The notes under the pieces: generated by a model | The model's input: the letters and a program-made list of their open reading frames with translations, nothing else | What the model was told of the DNA's origin: nothing | The model's database searches: none | Program-made: the position numbers and the translations under genes | Assembly: GCA_008694505.1 (NCBI GenBank) | Contig: VZDJ01007753.1 | Span: forward strand, 25,936,039-26,000,038 | Direction: 5' to 3' | Source: Cyanoderma ruficeps | Lineage: Eukaryota > Chordata > Aves > Passeriformes > Timaliidae | DNA: 64,000 nucleotides | Shown: positions 25,431-38,275 of the stretch, piece by piece | How the letters are laid out: the number at the start of each line of letters is the position of its first letter | Numbering within the stretch: position 1 is the first letter of the stretch

Positions 25431-27218
25431 GATCGTCTTGACTCTTTAACTGAAGTTGATGATTCTGGACAGTTAACCATCAAATGTTCTCAAAATTACT
25501 TGTCCCTGGATTGTGGTATTACTGCATTTGAACTATCTGACTACAGCCCTAGTGAGGATTTGCTTGGTGCTCTGGATGATATGACCTCCAGTCAAGGGAA
25601 AGCAAAATCATTCGAATCCTGGAACTACAGTGAGATGGATAAGGAATTTCCAGGACTTATCAGAAGTGTGGGTTTACTTGCAGTAGCAACAGATTCCATT
25701 GCTTCCCAGTGTAATGAAGCATTGAAGGAGAAAGAAAATCATGTACCTCTTTCAGCAGAAGATGGAGAAGAAAGCAAAGAAAAGAAAGCATTGCATCATG
25801 ATCTCTCACTAGCATCTCCTTCTGGAAATTCCTCTCTTTCTAAAGGACCTTCCTCTGAAAATGGTGTTTTACCTACTGACAGCAAAGCAGTTTCCATATC
25901 AAAGAATCCAGAGTGCAATCTTTCACAGCACACTGGTGAAAATATCAAACACTCTCACTGTGAAAATTCAACACCTAAGAGGTCCATAAGAGACTGCTTT
26001 AACTATAATGAAGACTCTCCTACGCAGCCTACATTGCCAAAAAGAGGTCTGTTTCTGAAAGATGATGTGTTTAAAGATTATATGGAAGCCAATGATTTAA
26101 AAAGGCAAATCTCTCAAATAGTTAAAAATGAAATGAGTAGAAGTACACCATCATTGTTAGATCCACCAGACAGGTCCAAGCTTTGCCTAGCTTTACAGCT
26201 GCCCTATACTAACAGTCCATCGGCAGTTAGTCAGTCATACGATTGCTTAAATACAATAAGTGATAAAAATCTTGAGTATACAATAAACAATCACTTTAAG
26301 GACAGTCCCATAATTCTAGAAAAGTCTGCTTTCTACACCTGTAAAGAAAAATCAAAGCACAAGAAGTCTCACGATTCTCCAGAGAAAGTGAAAACTGAGA
26401 GAACACCTGGAAGTATGTGTAAAACAGCTCCATCAGCCCAAGTCAAAAAAGGAGAGTGTTCTTTACAGAATGGAATTACTTCTCATGGCTCTAAGTCTCT
26501 GGAGGAGACAGAAACAGATTCTTCTGCATCATCAGATTCTTGTAACCAGAAAGATCCAAACGGGCAATCACAAGGTAAAACTGAGCCCTTCAGTTCACCA
26601 ATGCCTAGCCAAAAGAGTGCTTCTTCAGCTGGTTCTGAGCTTTCCAACTCATCCCCTCTTCCACTGAGAAGAAAGAAAAATAAAAGCTTATCCTCAACAC
26701 CACACTATACTCAAAAAACCAGTAAGGACAGTGAGGTGTGGTATGGGTCTGATGAATATTTAGCACTTCCTTCACATCTCAAACAGACTGAAGCATTAGC
26801 TTTAAAACTAGAAAATTTGACAAAGTTGCTGCCCCAAAAACCCAGAAGAGAAACCATTCAAAACATTGATGATTGGGAGCTGTCAGAAATGAACTCAGAT
26901 TCAGAAATGTATCCAACATACCAGACAAAAAGGCACAAAAAAAGGGGTAGAATTTCACCAAGTTCTTCAAGTGATATAGTATCCTCCTTAGGTGACAGTA
27001 TTGAATCTGGGCCTCTCAGTGATATTCTCTCTGATGAAGATCTTTGTATGCCTGTATCTTGCATTAAGAAATACATTGAAGAAAAGTCAGAAAGGGCTGC
27101 TGCCACTCAGCCCACTGGAAATGAGACTTCTCCTTCAAATAAATCAGCTTTAATTCATCAACTGATGCAAGATATACAACATCAAGAGAATTATGAAACC
27201 ATATGGGAAAAAATTGAG
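25431..27218 (+). CDS. AKAP6: AKAP6 coding exon B (giant disordered exon)
   Basis: This 1,788-bp internal exon encodes 596 residues, phase 0 at both ends, starting DRLDSLTEVDDSGQL and ending YETIWEKIE. The acceptor is TGTATTTCAG and the donor GAG|GTAAGA; read-through would stop after three codons. It matches the large Ser-rich exon of AKAP6 that joins the N-terminal helices to the spectrin repeats. Blocks recognisable as conserved are residues 1-75 (including FELSDY, 33-38), 181-206 (TPKRSIRDCFNYNEDSPTQP...), 435-497 (WYGSDEYLALPSHLKQTE..., IQNIDDWELSEMNSDSE), 509-537 (Ser/acidic) and 574-596. Between them the sequence is low-complexity, Ser/Lys/Glu-rich and apparently fast-evolving. Basic clusters RRKKNK (about 413) and KRHKKRGR (about 500) are NLS-like. 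In mammals this region carries the PDK1 site, the adenylyl cyclase 5 site and the beta-isoform start. No frameshift or internal stop is present. Confidence 0.98.
25527..25544 (+). other. AKAP6: FELSDY motif, PDK1-binding site of long mAKAP
   Basis: Residues 33-38 of exon B read FELSDY. From the literature on rat mAKAP-alpha I recall that PDK1 binds residues 227-232, which by alignment fall on this hexapeptide. It is an aromatic-spaced motif of the kind that can dock on a kinase hydrophobic pocket. It lies upstream of the beta start, so only the long isoform would have it. Its presence here is seen directly; the function is transferred from the mammalian protein. Confidence 0.65.
25581..25583 (+). 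other. AKAP6: ATG equivalent to mAKAP-beta start codon
   Basis: The in-frame ATG at exon B residue 51 (context LDD-MTSSQ) aligns with Met 243 of human AKAP6. This is the residue-245 start described for the heart/striated-muscle isoform in rat numbering. The codon has G at -3 and A at +4, an acceptable context. Two tiny upstream frames lie in the same exon: ATG at 25,459 with stop at 25,474-25,476, and ATG-ATA-TGA at 25,576-25,584, whose stop overlaps this start. Use as a start in this species is inferred by homology. Confidence 0.6.
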
Positions 27219-30200
27219 GTAAGACAATAATCCTATATTCTTTTGCTGTGTTCTTGAGAAGACTGTATGTGGAGACGGAACTGCTGGCAGGGATGGGGTT
27301 GTTTTTGTGTTTTCTTCTAATGCTGAAAATCATTTCATCTAGTGACTGCTGGAAGTAGAGAACAGCAGCAATTATTGTAATTATAATGGACTGAAGTTAA
27401 CTTTAACTAACTATACAGAATTTGCCTATATTATTTTACTAACATCAATACCTTTAAGCTTAGTAAAATGTTATTTTACCAACAGCACTTCTCTTTGCCA
27501 GGATTGGGTACGACAAGTTATTTTTTGTAGGAAGGGTAAAATAAACACTAGAGAATCAGGAATCTTTGCTGTATTTGAATGAAGTAATACTTAATATCAT
27601 CTGCCTATTTTGTTCATTAAAAAGATTTGCTTGAGTCCCAGAATAGTAATCTTGATTCCTGTCAAATTAAATATAATAGCAACATTTCTTTTTAATTAGT
27701 TCTCTTCCCTTGCAGTGATTATTTTCCCTCCTGTGTTAGTGGAAGCATGACTTTTTTTTATTAACTTAAATAATCCTTCTTAAATAATAGCAATGTATTA
27801 CTGCGATATGCTAGAGCAATAATTATATACTTATTCCATTAAACTTTAGATGAGATGGGACTTCACTGAGAAGTCTCTTTGAGATAAAAGATAAACTTTG
27901 GAAAGGGAGGTGAATTTGAATGAACAATCAAATAAAGACCTAGCCATCTCACTAATATAATTCTTAGATTACATTCACAGTAAATGTTTGTTTCAGTTTT
28001 CCGATGCATTTGTCTTCCTGGCCATTGGAGAGAACTCTTCACCTCAGAACATTTCATGTCCATCCTCAATGGCATTTAAGTTTTCAAAAAAGAAAGCTCC
28101 ATCTCTGTTAGATTTCAAAATGTTTTAAAACTCATAACACATGCATTAAATGGTGATGTTGGCATCTAAATGGTAAATCTGATATCTGCAAAATCTTCTC
28201 TGTTATCAGGTTGTGTATGAGCTGAGAAAAAATTGACTAGTTTTATATGGCCAGAAACTGCTTCTTATCTAGCAAAATTTCTGTAATTTTGAAGTATTGG
28301 GAATATGGGAAGTGTTATGATTAATAGGGAAATAGTTGAGCTAGAGATATTTTAATATAAAGTCGGGGTAGAAAATACAGAAAAAGAGAAATTTCTTCTT
28401 AGACAAATGAGGGTGCAGCCACTGTCAGTTCTAAAGGGTAGTGCTTAATGATGCAAACTGGTCCGTCTGTCTTCATGGATGGGGCTCATCTTCCACACTT
28501 TGATGAAAGAACTGTCTTAGTAAGTGCAAATTGTTTCTGTTCTTGAGTCCATGTAGCGTTGAAAATTAGTCCAGCTGAGGCTGACAGATACAGAGCCCTT
28601 CATCCTGTGAAAGCAACAAAGCCCATCAAAACTGTTTGTGAACACATAAGATGCTGTCTTTCAAATGACACTGCAAGAGCCTGTTTAAGAATGGAATTGT
28701 TGAGTGTCTAGGCACCACTGCCTTCCACTAGATGCTGACTTCCTTTTGGCAAGAAACAGGTGGCAGAGAAACTTCTTGTATCATACTCTCAAATAATCAT
28801 ATTTATTTTTATCAAACTTTTTGAAAAGGTAGTTCTCTTTTGAGGGTCTTTGTGTGACTCCTTGCAGCTGCAGTTCAATCCTACCAGAATGGAGGACTAA
28901 GAATCAGCTGTGACAACTGGCCGCAGCTGTAAACACCCTCTTCCTTTCCATCCTTTTATCACCTCCTCTGGAGAGTGGATTGAGTTTGGGAGACCAATTT
29001 AACAGTAGTTAGCTGTTCTGTGGCCAGAGTAAACCCTTCTAGCTAATGACTCCAGCTGCTGCTCTTGTGCTTGAGGAACTTGACTGCTGCTGACACTGCA
29101 CTTTCTACAATTTCTCAGTGTTTCTGCTTGTATAAGTGTTTGGAAAATGTTAATGTGGAGTTTGAAAATAATCTCATGAAGCATGTTTGGGTCCTAGTAA
29201 AAGAAGGGCTTTAAACAGAAAGAAGGGCAGATAGAAAGAGGACTGCTAGGAAGAGAGAGGTCAGTACTTCATCAACTTAAAAGTAGCTTATAAGTAAGTT
29301 TCATATTTCACTAAATGTGCTTCCTGAATAGTGAATAAAAATAACCAGGTGAAAATGTTTGAAATACTTAAGAAAAATTATACTATTTTAAAGACTTGTA
29401 AGTTTTCCCTAAGCCACTTATTTACCCAAGTTTTTCTGTTGTTGCTAGTTATTAAATCTTCCGCTTGTAAGACTAGTTAAAAAACCACTTTTTCAAAAGC
29501 TCTAAACAAGGAAAATTCTGCCTCAGTGCCAATATGATGCCTTGCTGAGATACTTTAATTTAGCATAAGTAATAAGAAAATAGAAAATTCTTTCCTTATG
29601 TGATGCTATGAAATATTGTGAACAAAAAGGAGTCAAACTAAAAATACCATACCTGTATCACAGTTAAGTTTTTTCTTTTATTAGATCTCCTGCTTCATAA
29701 TTCCCTAAGACAAGAACCAAAAATATGTCATTCCTTTTTTTCAATTATTATATCTTTTGTTAATTATGTTATCTAAGATGTATCCCACTCAAACAGGAGT
29801 TTCCTAATTTCACAAGTATATGTCTTAGCAATAATTCAATGATTCAGATACGTCTTAGCTTTTTTTTAGCAGCAGTTTTGTTCTGAAGAAGTCAGATCTG
29901 AAAGATGAACTTCATTTTAAGGACAGAAGAATCATGCTTATTCCCATTAGTAATCCAGTTGCACTGCTGCAAGTGTCTAGCATGATGTATTTTATTTGTT
30001 AAGATTGTAAAAAAACTAAAGTGACTTGGTCTTTCATTTTGGGATTATGACAACTTAGACTGGCAGCCTCGAAATCACTGAAAGCAATATTTTAGCTAGG
30101 TAATAGGAAAAACAAGGAAATTTTGGTATTTTATTATGGTTATTATGGGAATAATTTTGAATTAGTATAAATCTGGTAATATCTTCATAGAAAGCAATTT

Positions 30201-33162
30201 GTTTAAAATACACTAAAGCATTTATTGGAAATTTTAATAATTTCTTAGTGATAGAAATGATAGTCATGGCCAGAAACTGATAAATTGTTATTTTTCATAC
30301 TTGCAAATTATGTTGATCTCCTTGCATGGGCATTATCATGCTGTTAATATTCCTGTCTGTCTACAGATCCTCCTGTCTCTCTGCTGGACTGCCTCATTTG
30401 CTGTTACATAAGGCCACTTTTCCTGCTTTGCAATAAATAGTGCATAATCTTGTCATATTTTTTCTTGCACTGCAGGTAACCCCTTTGGCACAAGTTTCTT
30501 GTACCCTTAGTAAAGGGCACCGTCATCCTGGGGTCTAAAACAATTTATGTGGCTCTTTCTTTTATGTTTCAGAAATTACTTTTTGGAGTTAAATGTGAAA
30601 ATGAGTGATAGCAAATTCTGAAAGTTCCTCTCCTTGTTTTAGTTCAGCTTTTAGGAACTGCCCCAAATGAATTTTTAGAATGCAGATTAAGCTCTATAGT
30701 TTCTGTTGCACTATCTAAAAGGAGAACAGATGTAACAGCAGCATTCTCACAGATAATGCCAATTCTTTACTATAAGAATTTGGCAGATTGCCACCTCTCA
30801 TATGTAACACTAGAACTTCAGAGTACCAGTTTCAGAATGCTTCAAGGTATGCTTTCTGTGAGAACGTTAAGTTTTCCTTAAAACCATATTAATAACTGGG
30901 GTTTCCTCCCATTTTTATGTGCAAACTGAAAAATTTGGAGCAAAAAATTACTTTGGACTGATCTAATGGCAATTTATTTTCAGTGATTTTATGTGAATAA
31001 AATATAATAACAATAAAGTAACCTTGTTCAGGCAGTTTTATCTCTTTCTTTAGAAATTGATACTAGATTGACTATACTGATATCTTTGTGCCATTGTGGT
31101 GCTGATATGTGGTCATCAATAGATAATTCCATCTACTTGTTTTTTGAGAGCATTATTAAAAAGGTTAAAAATTTAACCATTTGCAAGTTGCTTCATTTAA
31201 GTGAAGATGTGTTTGCTTTGCAGGCCTCAGGGTTAATTGTATGGAGCAAATTGCTGATTTGTTGTTGCTGTTGTATAGATTTATAGCTTGTTTTATCACA
31301 GGCTCCATTTCTGCAAGAGGCAGCTGAATTTCCTCTGCAAGAAGCAATTTGATATCTATTGATCCCATATTTTCAGTTCATCCCATTTCATAAACTTGTC
31401 CTGAACTCCACTGGCTCTATATTTTGCCTGCGTAGCCCAGTCAGTCTTGACTACCCACCTTCTTGATGTGATAAGGAGATAAAATAAAGCTGCTCTACGA
31501 GTTCTTCAGCTGTCAGTTGCAGAATGCCCCAGGGATCCTAAAACAAAGAGATGGATAAAAATTTTGCTGGCTTCCAGGACCCAGGCAGGGAACCTCTCAC
31601 CCTTCTGTAACCACTTATCCCAGCTGAGCCCAGGATGCTCTAGGAGAGCAGAGATCTAAGACCTCTGTTTTAAATTGGAGTAATGGGAATGACTTCCCTG
31701 TTAAGGAGGAACTAAGGATCAGTGCAGCCTGCAGAGGAGACTGCAGTATCATATCTAAACTTGTTACTGTGACAAATAGCTGGTGTGTTAGGGTAGGAAA
31801 GATTTGCATTTTTAGAGAATAGTCACAAAAAGTAACTAAATGGTAGACTTCTGTAAGTGCTTAATGGACTTGGGTAGAACAAGTTTGTGTTGGAGATGTG
31901 ACTGAAAGTCCATTTTAGTAGTGGAGAGCCAGTTTGTTAGAAAATTGTTGGAGAGCTGACACAAAGGAGAAATAATTTGTGTAGATTGAAAGGGGACAGA
32001 GTTGCTTCTAGGCAGAGTGGACTGAAAACACATCAGTACAGCTAAGGTAGAAGCTGGATTGGTTTAGGGGAAGTTTACTTGTGTTTGGAGGTGATTTTCA
32101 TCATGAGAGGGAAAAGCTTGCACAGAGGTCAAATGCAGTTTGAGCTGTGGGGCCAAAACTAACAGGAACTGCTAACTGATGAATCTTGGTGACAAAGAAA
32201 AACATGGAACTGAAATCAGTAATTTCAGAACAGGAAAAGAAAAGCAAACATAATCAATGTGGCACAGACCTGGCTTTTTTGAATTACCAGATAAAGGATT
32301 TTTGAAGAGTTGTAGTGCTCCCCTTATATCTTCTGCTTTCAATAACTGAGTGTTTCTAATATTTCCTCTTTTAAAATAATGGATTTCATAGTTTTCCTAA
32401 CAGATAGTGTGCTTGCCAAAATCTGTTCATTTCTGAATCTTACTTACACTGCTTCATACAATTTAGATTGAAATGCTTCTTTCGGTTGATGAGCAGTTTA
32501 TAAAAAACAGTATGTGAAAGAGGTATCAGATCCAGAAATTCCTTGGCAGCTCTGCAGTTTTCTCAGCAGTCTTGCTGCTTGGTGCAGTATAATTAAAAAT
32601 GTCACTTCATATTTTGTACTGAGAGACAAGTTTGTGCTTTGCTGTTTTGGGTCTCATGATGCTCCTCTGCTTCAAAAGCCCATCCCTCAGCTTTCAAGCT
32701 GGTCAAACCATTATTAAGCAATAATGTAGTATACATATGGAATGCTCGCTTTTAGGCAGACAAATAGAGCTTTACTAGAAGACACTGAAATACAGTGAGC
32801 CCTCTGTTCCTCCAAAACACTTAGTTCCTAACAGTTTGCTTGAATTTTAAATAGCTCCTCCAAGTACATTCACTTTCCTTTGGCATTTGCTTTACCAGAA
32901 ATAGATTGAGTGAGTTTCAAACCAGCATTTTTTCCAAAAAGTGGCAGCTTCTATCTAAGCTGTGTGAATTCTGCATTTTTAAATCTATAACTGACTGCAG
33001 GAATTATGGTTCCTTCATGAAACACATCTACTGTGAAACATATGCTTGTTCACAATGTTTTGAATTTCCAATGTAAAGACCTCAGAATGATTTGGCAGTG
33101 AGTAGGTTTAGATCAGGGATTTTTTACATTCAGGATTTGGCAAGTCATTCCAAATAATTTGT

Positions 33163-33216
33163 GGTGGGGGGAAGGGAAGGAAGGAGGAGAGAGAGGGAGA
33201 GAAAGAAACAGAAAGA
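33163..33216 (+). repeat. GGA/GA-rich purine tract
   Basis: About 54 nearly pure purines (GGGGGGAAGGG, then GGAAGGAAGGAGGAGAGAGAG and GAAA units). This is low-complexity sequence in the large intron. Confidence 0.85.
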
Positions 33217-36200
33217 AATCTGCTCCCAAATAATTTTAGTGGTATTGCTTTGAGGGTATGTCTTCACTAGAATAGAACTGGTGGTAGTGGACATGCCTAC
33301 ATGCAGTGTTTGGCCACATCTGATATGAAACCTTTGGCTGCAAAAAGCCTGATAATTCTGTCCATAGTTAGATACCACAGGCATGGCTATGAACAGCTTA
33401 GGTGAACCAAGGAGGAGTTGCTTTTGCATAAATGTTTGTGATCCCTTTGTTTCCATTCTTATGCAGTCACTCAGATCAGCTTTATGTGACCATTGGCTTT
33501 ATGACCCAGAGTCATGTCTTAATAATCCATACTACAGCATAGCCACAAGCTAGAATCAGAGCCATCCACATTATTTATTAGCAAACTGGAAACTTTCTTG
33601 GTATTGGTTGAGGATCTCTGGATCTCTGCTATTAGGCTAAAGGGTGTAAAAGAGCTGAAGGTGGAGAGATGGAAGAGTAAGACTGCAAGACTTATTGACT
33701 TGTTGCTCTCACTGTAGCCAAGGATAGGCAGGAAGGTGAGCAGTGGGTGCCAGGTGACCTGGCTACCTGGATAGGCCACAGAGGCTCAGATTCAACAGGT
33801 GCACAGCTGTAATTTGGACAAGGAATTACTGGTGACTTCAAGGTGATCTTATGAGATACTTGTTCCTATCAGTGCAGAGATGCTCTGTTGTCTGTGATTG
33901 TTTGGTGCATTAGTTTTCCCATGAAGGCAGGGAAAGACACTCAGAAACCACCGAACTAGGTCTGGAAGCTTTCAAAACACAGAGTCAAATTGCTATTGGG
34001 AATTTACTTCAGTGTGAGTGTGGTGGTTTAAGAAGAATCATCTCTCATTTAGGATTCAATCATCTGTAACTGCTGTCTTATAGGCGCTGGTGCTGGGGAG
34101 GAGGTTGGTTCATTGTGAGGAGTTTGAAATAACTTCAGATCTGTCCTGTTAATTACTTACTGTATTGATTTTAGGGCTCCTTGCAGTGACTCTATAATTA
34201 AACAGAAATGATAACATTTGAAATTATGGTTACTAATATTCCCTTAAAATGTTAAATACAAAGGGGTAAGAAAAAATGCTCACTGCCTTCTACGTTCATA
34301 GGGATATGTTTTTCACAATGTTTTAAGGTCTAAGCTGTTTTGTTACATAATATACTTAGTCTTTGGGCTGCTCATGTTTTATGTATCTTCTGTGAGGAAG
34401 TACAGGATATTCCAGAAAGATACAGTATACCAAAATCACCATGCTCTAGTCTAAATATTTAATTTTTTAAATAATACATTGCTACTAACTTTCACCTAAA
34501 TCAAATTCCAGTCTATCTACTGTTAACACATCATTGCCTTAAAATGTGTACATGCTAGAGATGAGTCAGAGCAAGACAAATGAGCAAGGGTCTTGAGAGG
34601 ATTAACCTGAGAGGAAAGATCAAATCCACTTATATAAGATTATTGCATAACTTCTCAAAATCTCTTCATATCTTTTTCTTCTTGTGTGTCTTTATATATT
34701 TTGACAGCAACTGGTTTTCTTTCCTTCATCCTTTCCAGTATCTTATGACCAGGAAAGAACCATTAAATCATGCTGACTCTCAAATTGTAGTTGTCATCAT
34801 TAGGCATCATAGTAAACATAATTTGTGGCTAATATGGTCAGGAAACTGTCTCTCAGAGGCTTGTTTCAGACTGTCTGTCTGCTTATGCAGTTTTTCTTTA
34901 TTTATTTTGAAAGTAACCAAAAGGGCAAAAAGTCATTTTCTTGTCTTTGCTTCAGGTTTTGGAGCAGAGATGTTAAACCTCACAAGCAGCTGAGGTATTC
35001 TTGTGGTACCAAACTTGGAGTTGCATCTGAATTTTCCTAAATTGTTAATAAAGACTTATTTTGATCATTGACTTACATTCAGGTCAAGTAAGGTTTTCCC
35101 AAGCGAGAGCTAGATTTGCTTCTTGTTTCCTTTGGCCAGTGTTTGGAGTCTCTCCAGGCTAAACTGGGAGAACCACCAAGCAGACAGATTTTTGGTAGTA
35201 GACAGTGTAGATGTTCAAGTCACAGTAACTTAATATTACAAAGTGCTTTCTGTCTGCTGATGCCAGCATGTGACTACATGAATGTTTCCTCACTGAGCTA
35301 TATATGACTAAAGACACCCAGGGTAATCATCTGTTGCACCATTAGCTGCAAGAGAATATAGCAGCTCGACTCAAAATATCTCAGGTAAATCCAAGGTCAT
35401 GGGTCATGTATTGCAGTGCAAATCTCTTGCAACTTTGTTGAGGTAGAGAAAACCAGGGGGGAAAAAAGTGAATGTGTTAAAACCAGAAAAGATGCTGCAA
35501 TTAAAAACAGAGAAGACCCCAGATTGTTTTTTAATTTTGTTCTGTTAATATGTCCAAAGCTGGGGATAAAAAGTGGTCAGAATTAGGGTCTAAAGAAGGT
35601 GTAGAAGGCGGCCTCCTGGAGACCACTAAAAAAAGGAAGCTATCTAAAATGAAAAGTTGATGAATTAGGAAGCAAATGAAAAGAAGATAATGGAGGAAGT
35701 AATAGTGACAGGATTTCTTTGGAGACTGCAGGTGAACAGGAACCGAGTGCATAACAGGAGGCTAAATGAGGAAACTAGAGGAATAATAATGGAGTAAAGA
35801 GAAGAGGTGGTGAATCTTAATCTCTCCTTACTGTTGCTGTATTTAGCAAAGAGTGGCAATCACCATTTCCCCTTTCTTAAATTCAGGAATCTTAACTGCA
35901 AAACAAGTTCATGGGTCAAAGAATTACAATATCTCTTGTGAGGTGACAGACTTAACCTCTTCTAACCAATTAGCCTTAAAAAATAGGAAATGCTGAATTA
36001 AACGTTCTGATTTTGAGAAGAAATGGTGGTCATGATATCTCAGGTCATGTCAGTGATACAGCAGAGTTCAACATATTTAGCACTTGCCCCCAAGCAAACA
36101 GCATCTGTTCTGTTCTAGTAAAAAGTGATTTTTTCATTCGTTTTCGAAAACTTTTCAGACGTGGTGATATATTGCCCTCTTGAGGCCACAACTGGTTACT

Positions 36201-37541
36201 GCACTTGTTTTACAGCTATTTTATTTCCCTCTCGAATGAATGAGCCCTCCACAACTTTACACAGGCCATTGTTGGAAATTCGTAGAATAAATAAATCATA
36301 AGATGGAACACTGTTAATATAATTTTTTCTCAATTTTAGTCTCTAAGATTTTTTTTGCTATGTATTTTATTCGAACAAATTTAATGTTGAAGTAGCAAAC
36401 TAGAGTAGTATTATCTAAATAAATGGTGTTTGCCCTGGCTCTGTGACCATCAGATCAAGAATATAGTGGCTTTCTTTCTTTGTCCGTCACTTACTGGCTA
36501 ACTTACTAAAAATTTTATGTTAAAATAATGAACATAACTTTTATTCAAAAAGCACTGAAAATCACATGGAATTAAATTTTGTGCTATGGTGAAAGGATAT
36601 AAAATCTGGCTAATTTCATTACTTTAATGTGATTTATTCTGTGTTTGGGAAAACATAGTATTTTTGGAACTTCACAAAGTATTGTTGAATTGACATCATT
36701 CCACTCAGACTTCAGGCTACAGGCGCAACATGGTGTGTATATACCATGTGGACCTTTCAAGGAATTAAATGCTTGGGGAATGAGGTTCGTTTCTAGCAAC
36801 TATGAGATCAAAGAGAAAAGCAATGTTTGGACCAGTTAGGGGAGCTGCCAACATGGTGCAAATTGAGTGCCCTCCAGTGCCCAACACATGTGCAAGGTAG
36901 CAGCTGACCATCAGCTGGAAATAGCAGCTGCACAAGGGTGTTCCGCCCCCAGTGCACTTTCCAAAGTCCTAACACTCAGGGTATGCAAACCAAGGAATGA
37001 TGGTCATCCATAACTGCCTGTTTTTTAGAGCAGAATAAAGCTTTATATTAATCTTTTACATAAAGGACATAATATGGAAAAAGTTGTAAATAGAGATTAG
37101 TTTGTCTTTTGGATGAAGTTCATCTCATAATCAATACATACATTAGCTGTAAAAAAATCTGAAAATAAATTAAGCTGTCAACACAACGTTTAAAATAATT
37201 ACATGAAGAGGAAATGCAGTACTTCCAAGTACTCCTACACCACTGTAAGTTGCTTCAACATCCATAGTTGTATTGGCATATTGGCAGCACCTTTAGACAA
37301 AGCGCATCAGACTAGGTCCTAAATTTGCTGAAAATTAAAATCTTAATTAGAGACTTTCATTATCCGCAGAGTTTGGATCAAGGTTGCTGAATACCAAACA
37401 TTTCAAATTGAAAGAAAGGGAACAGTGCTTATCAGGAGACTTGATTTTTAGGTTTACCTGTAGAATAAATAATAAACTTGTACTTTTGAACAAGAGGTCC
37501 TGAACTAACTTCTACATTTTCTTTTCTAGTGTAGAGTGCAC

Positions 37542-37576
37542 AAAAAAAAAAAAAAAAAGAAAAAAAAAGAAAAATA
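37542..37576. repeat. A-rich tract
   Basis: About 35 bases, A with two interrupting G. It is a simple poly(A)-like tract; the flanks do not look like a retroposed gene. Confidence 0.9.
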
Positions 37577-38249
37577 ATTTGGCAATGTGAAGTTGATGTG
37601 AATTTACTATAGCTTTGCGCCACTATCCTTTGTATATTATATAACAGCTTATTTTGGTGTCTGGCATTTTTACCAAAGACAGGCCCCTCTCCTGTGCTGT
37701 GCTCATGGTCCCTTCAGAATCCAGACACTCCTTCCAGCTGCTGCTGCTGCAGAGCCCAAGTCCTCCTTTCTGGGAACTGGCATAATTTTTCATGGTTCAG
37801 GCAGATTTATTTGCTGTTCTTGTCCTTTTGACACATCCTTGGCTGCAAATTACTGGAGACAGTCTTGCTCCCTGGTTTACTGAGGGAAACAAGAATATGT
37901 GACATAAAAACATTCACATGTCTTAGCTGATCTCTAGATATGGTAAGTTTTTGACTAAGGATCACACAAAAAGTATTGGCTAAAAAGGCTTTAGTTTAGT
38001 ATATTTGATGCTGTGATACATAAGAAAAAACTTATCCTGTATTAGATGCTTTTGGCAGCTTTCTTTGTTTCCTAGCTGCTGCCTAGACCTGAATTTTATG
38101 TAGAAAAGAAATGACTCAGAAAGAAGTTATTTTAAGAGCAGGGAGAGCTTCTGTGAGACATGACCAATAAAAGACATTGCTCCTTGTAAATAAATATATT
38201 TTCAGAAACTATATGTCAATCCTAGTAGTATGATGAACTTCGAAGACCA

Positions 38250-38275
38250 GATTTGTATGATCATTCATACAAATC
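38250..38275. repeat. Hairpin with 11-bp arms
   Basis: Perfect inverted repeat GATTTGTATGA / TCATACAAATC around a 4-base TCAT loop in the large intron. It can form a small stem-loop; no function is assigned. Confidence 0.85.
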
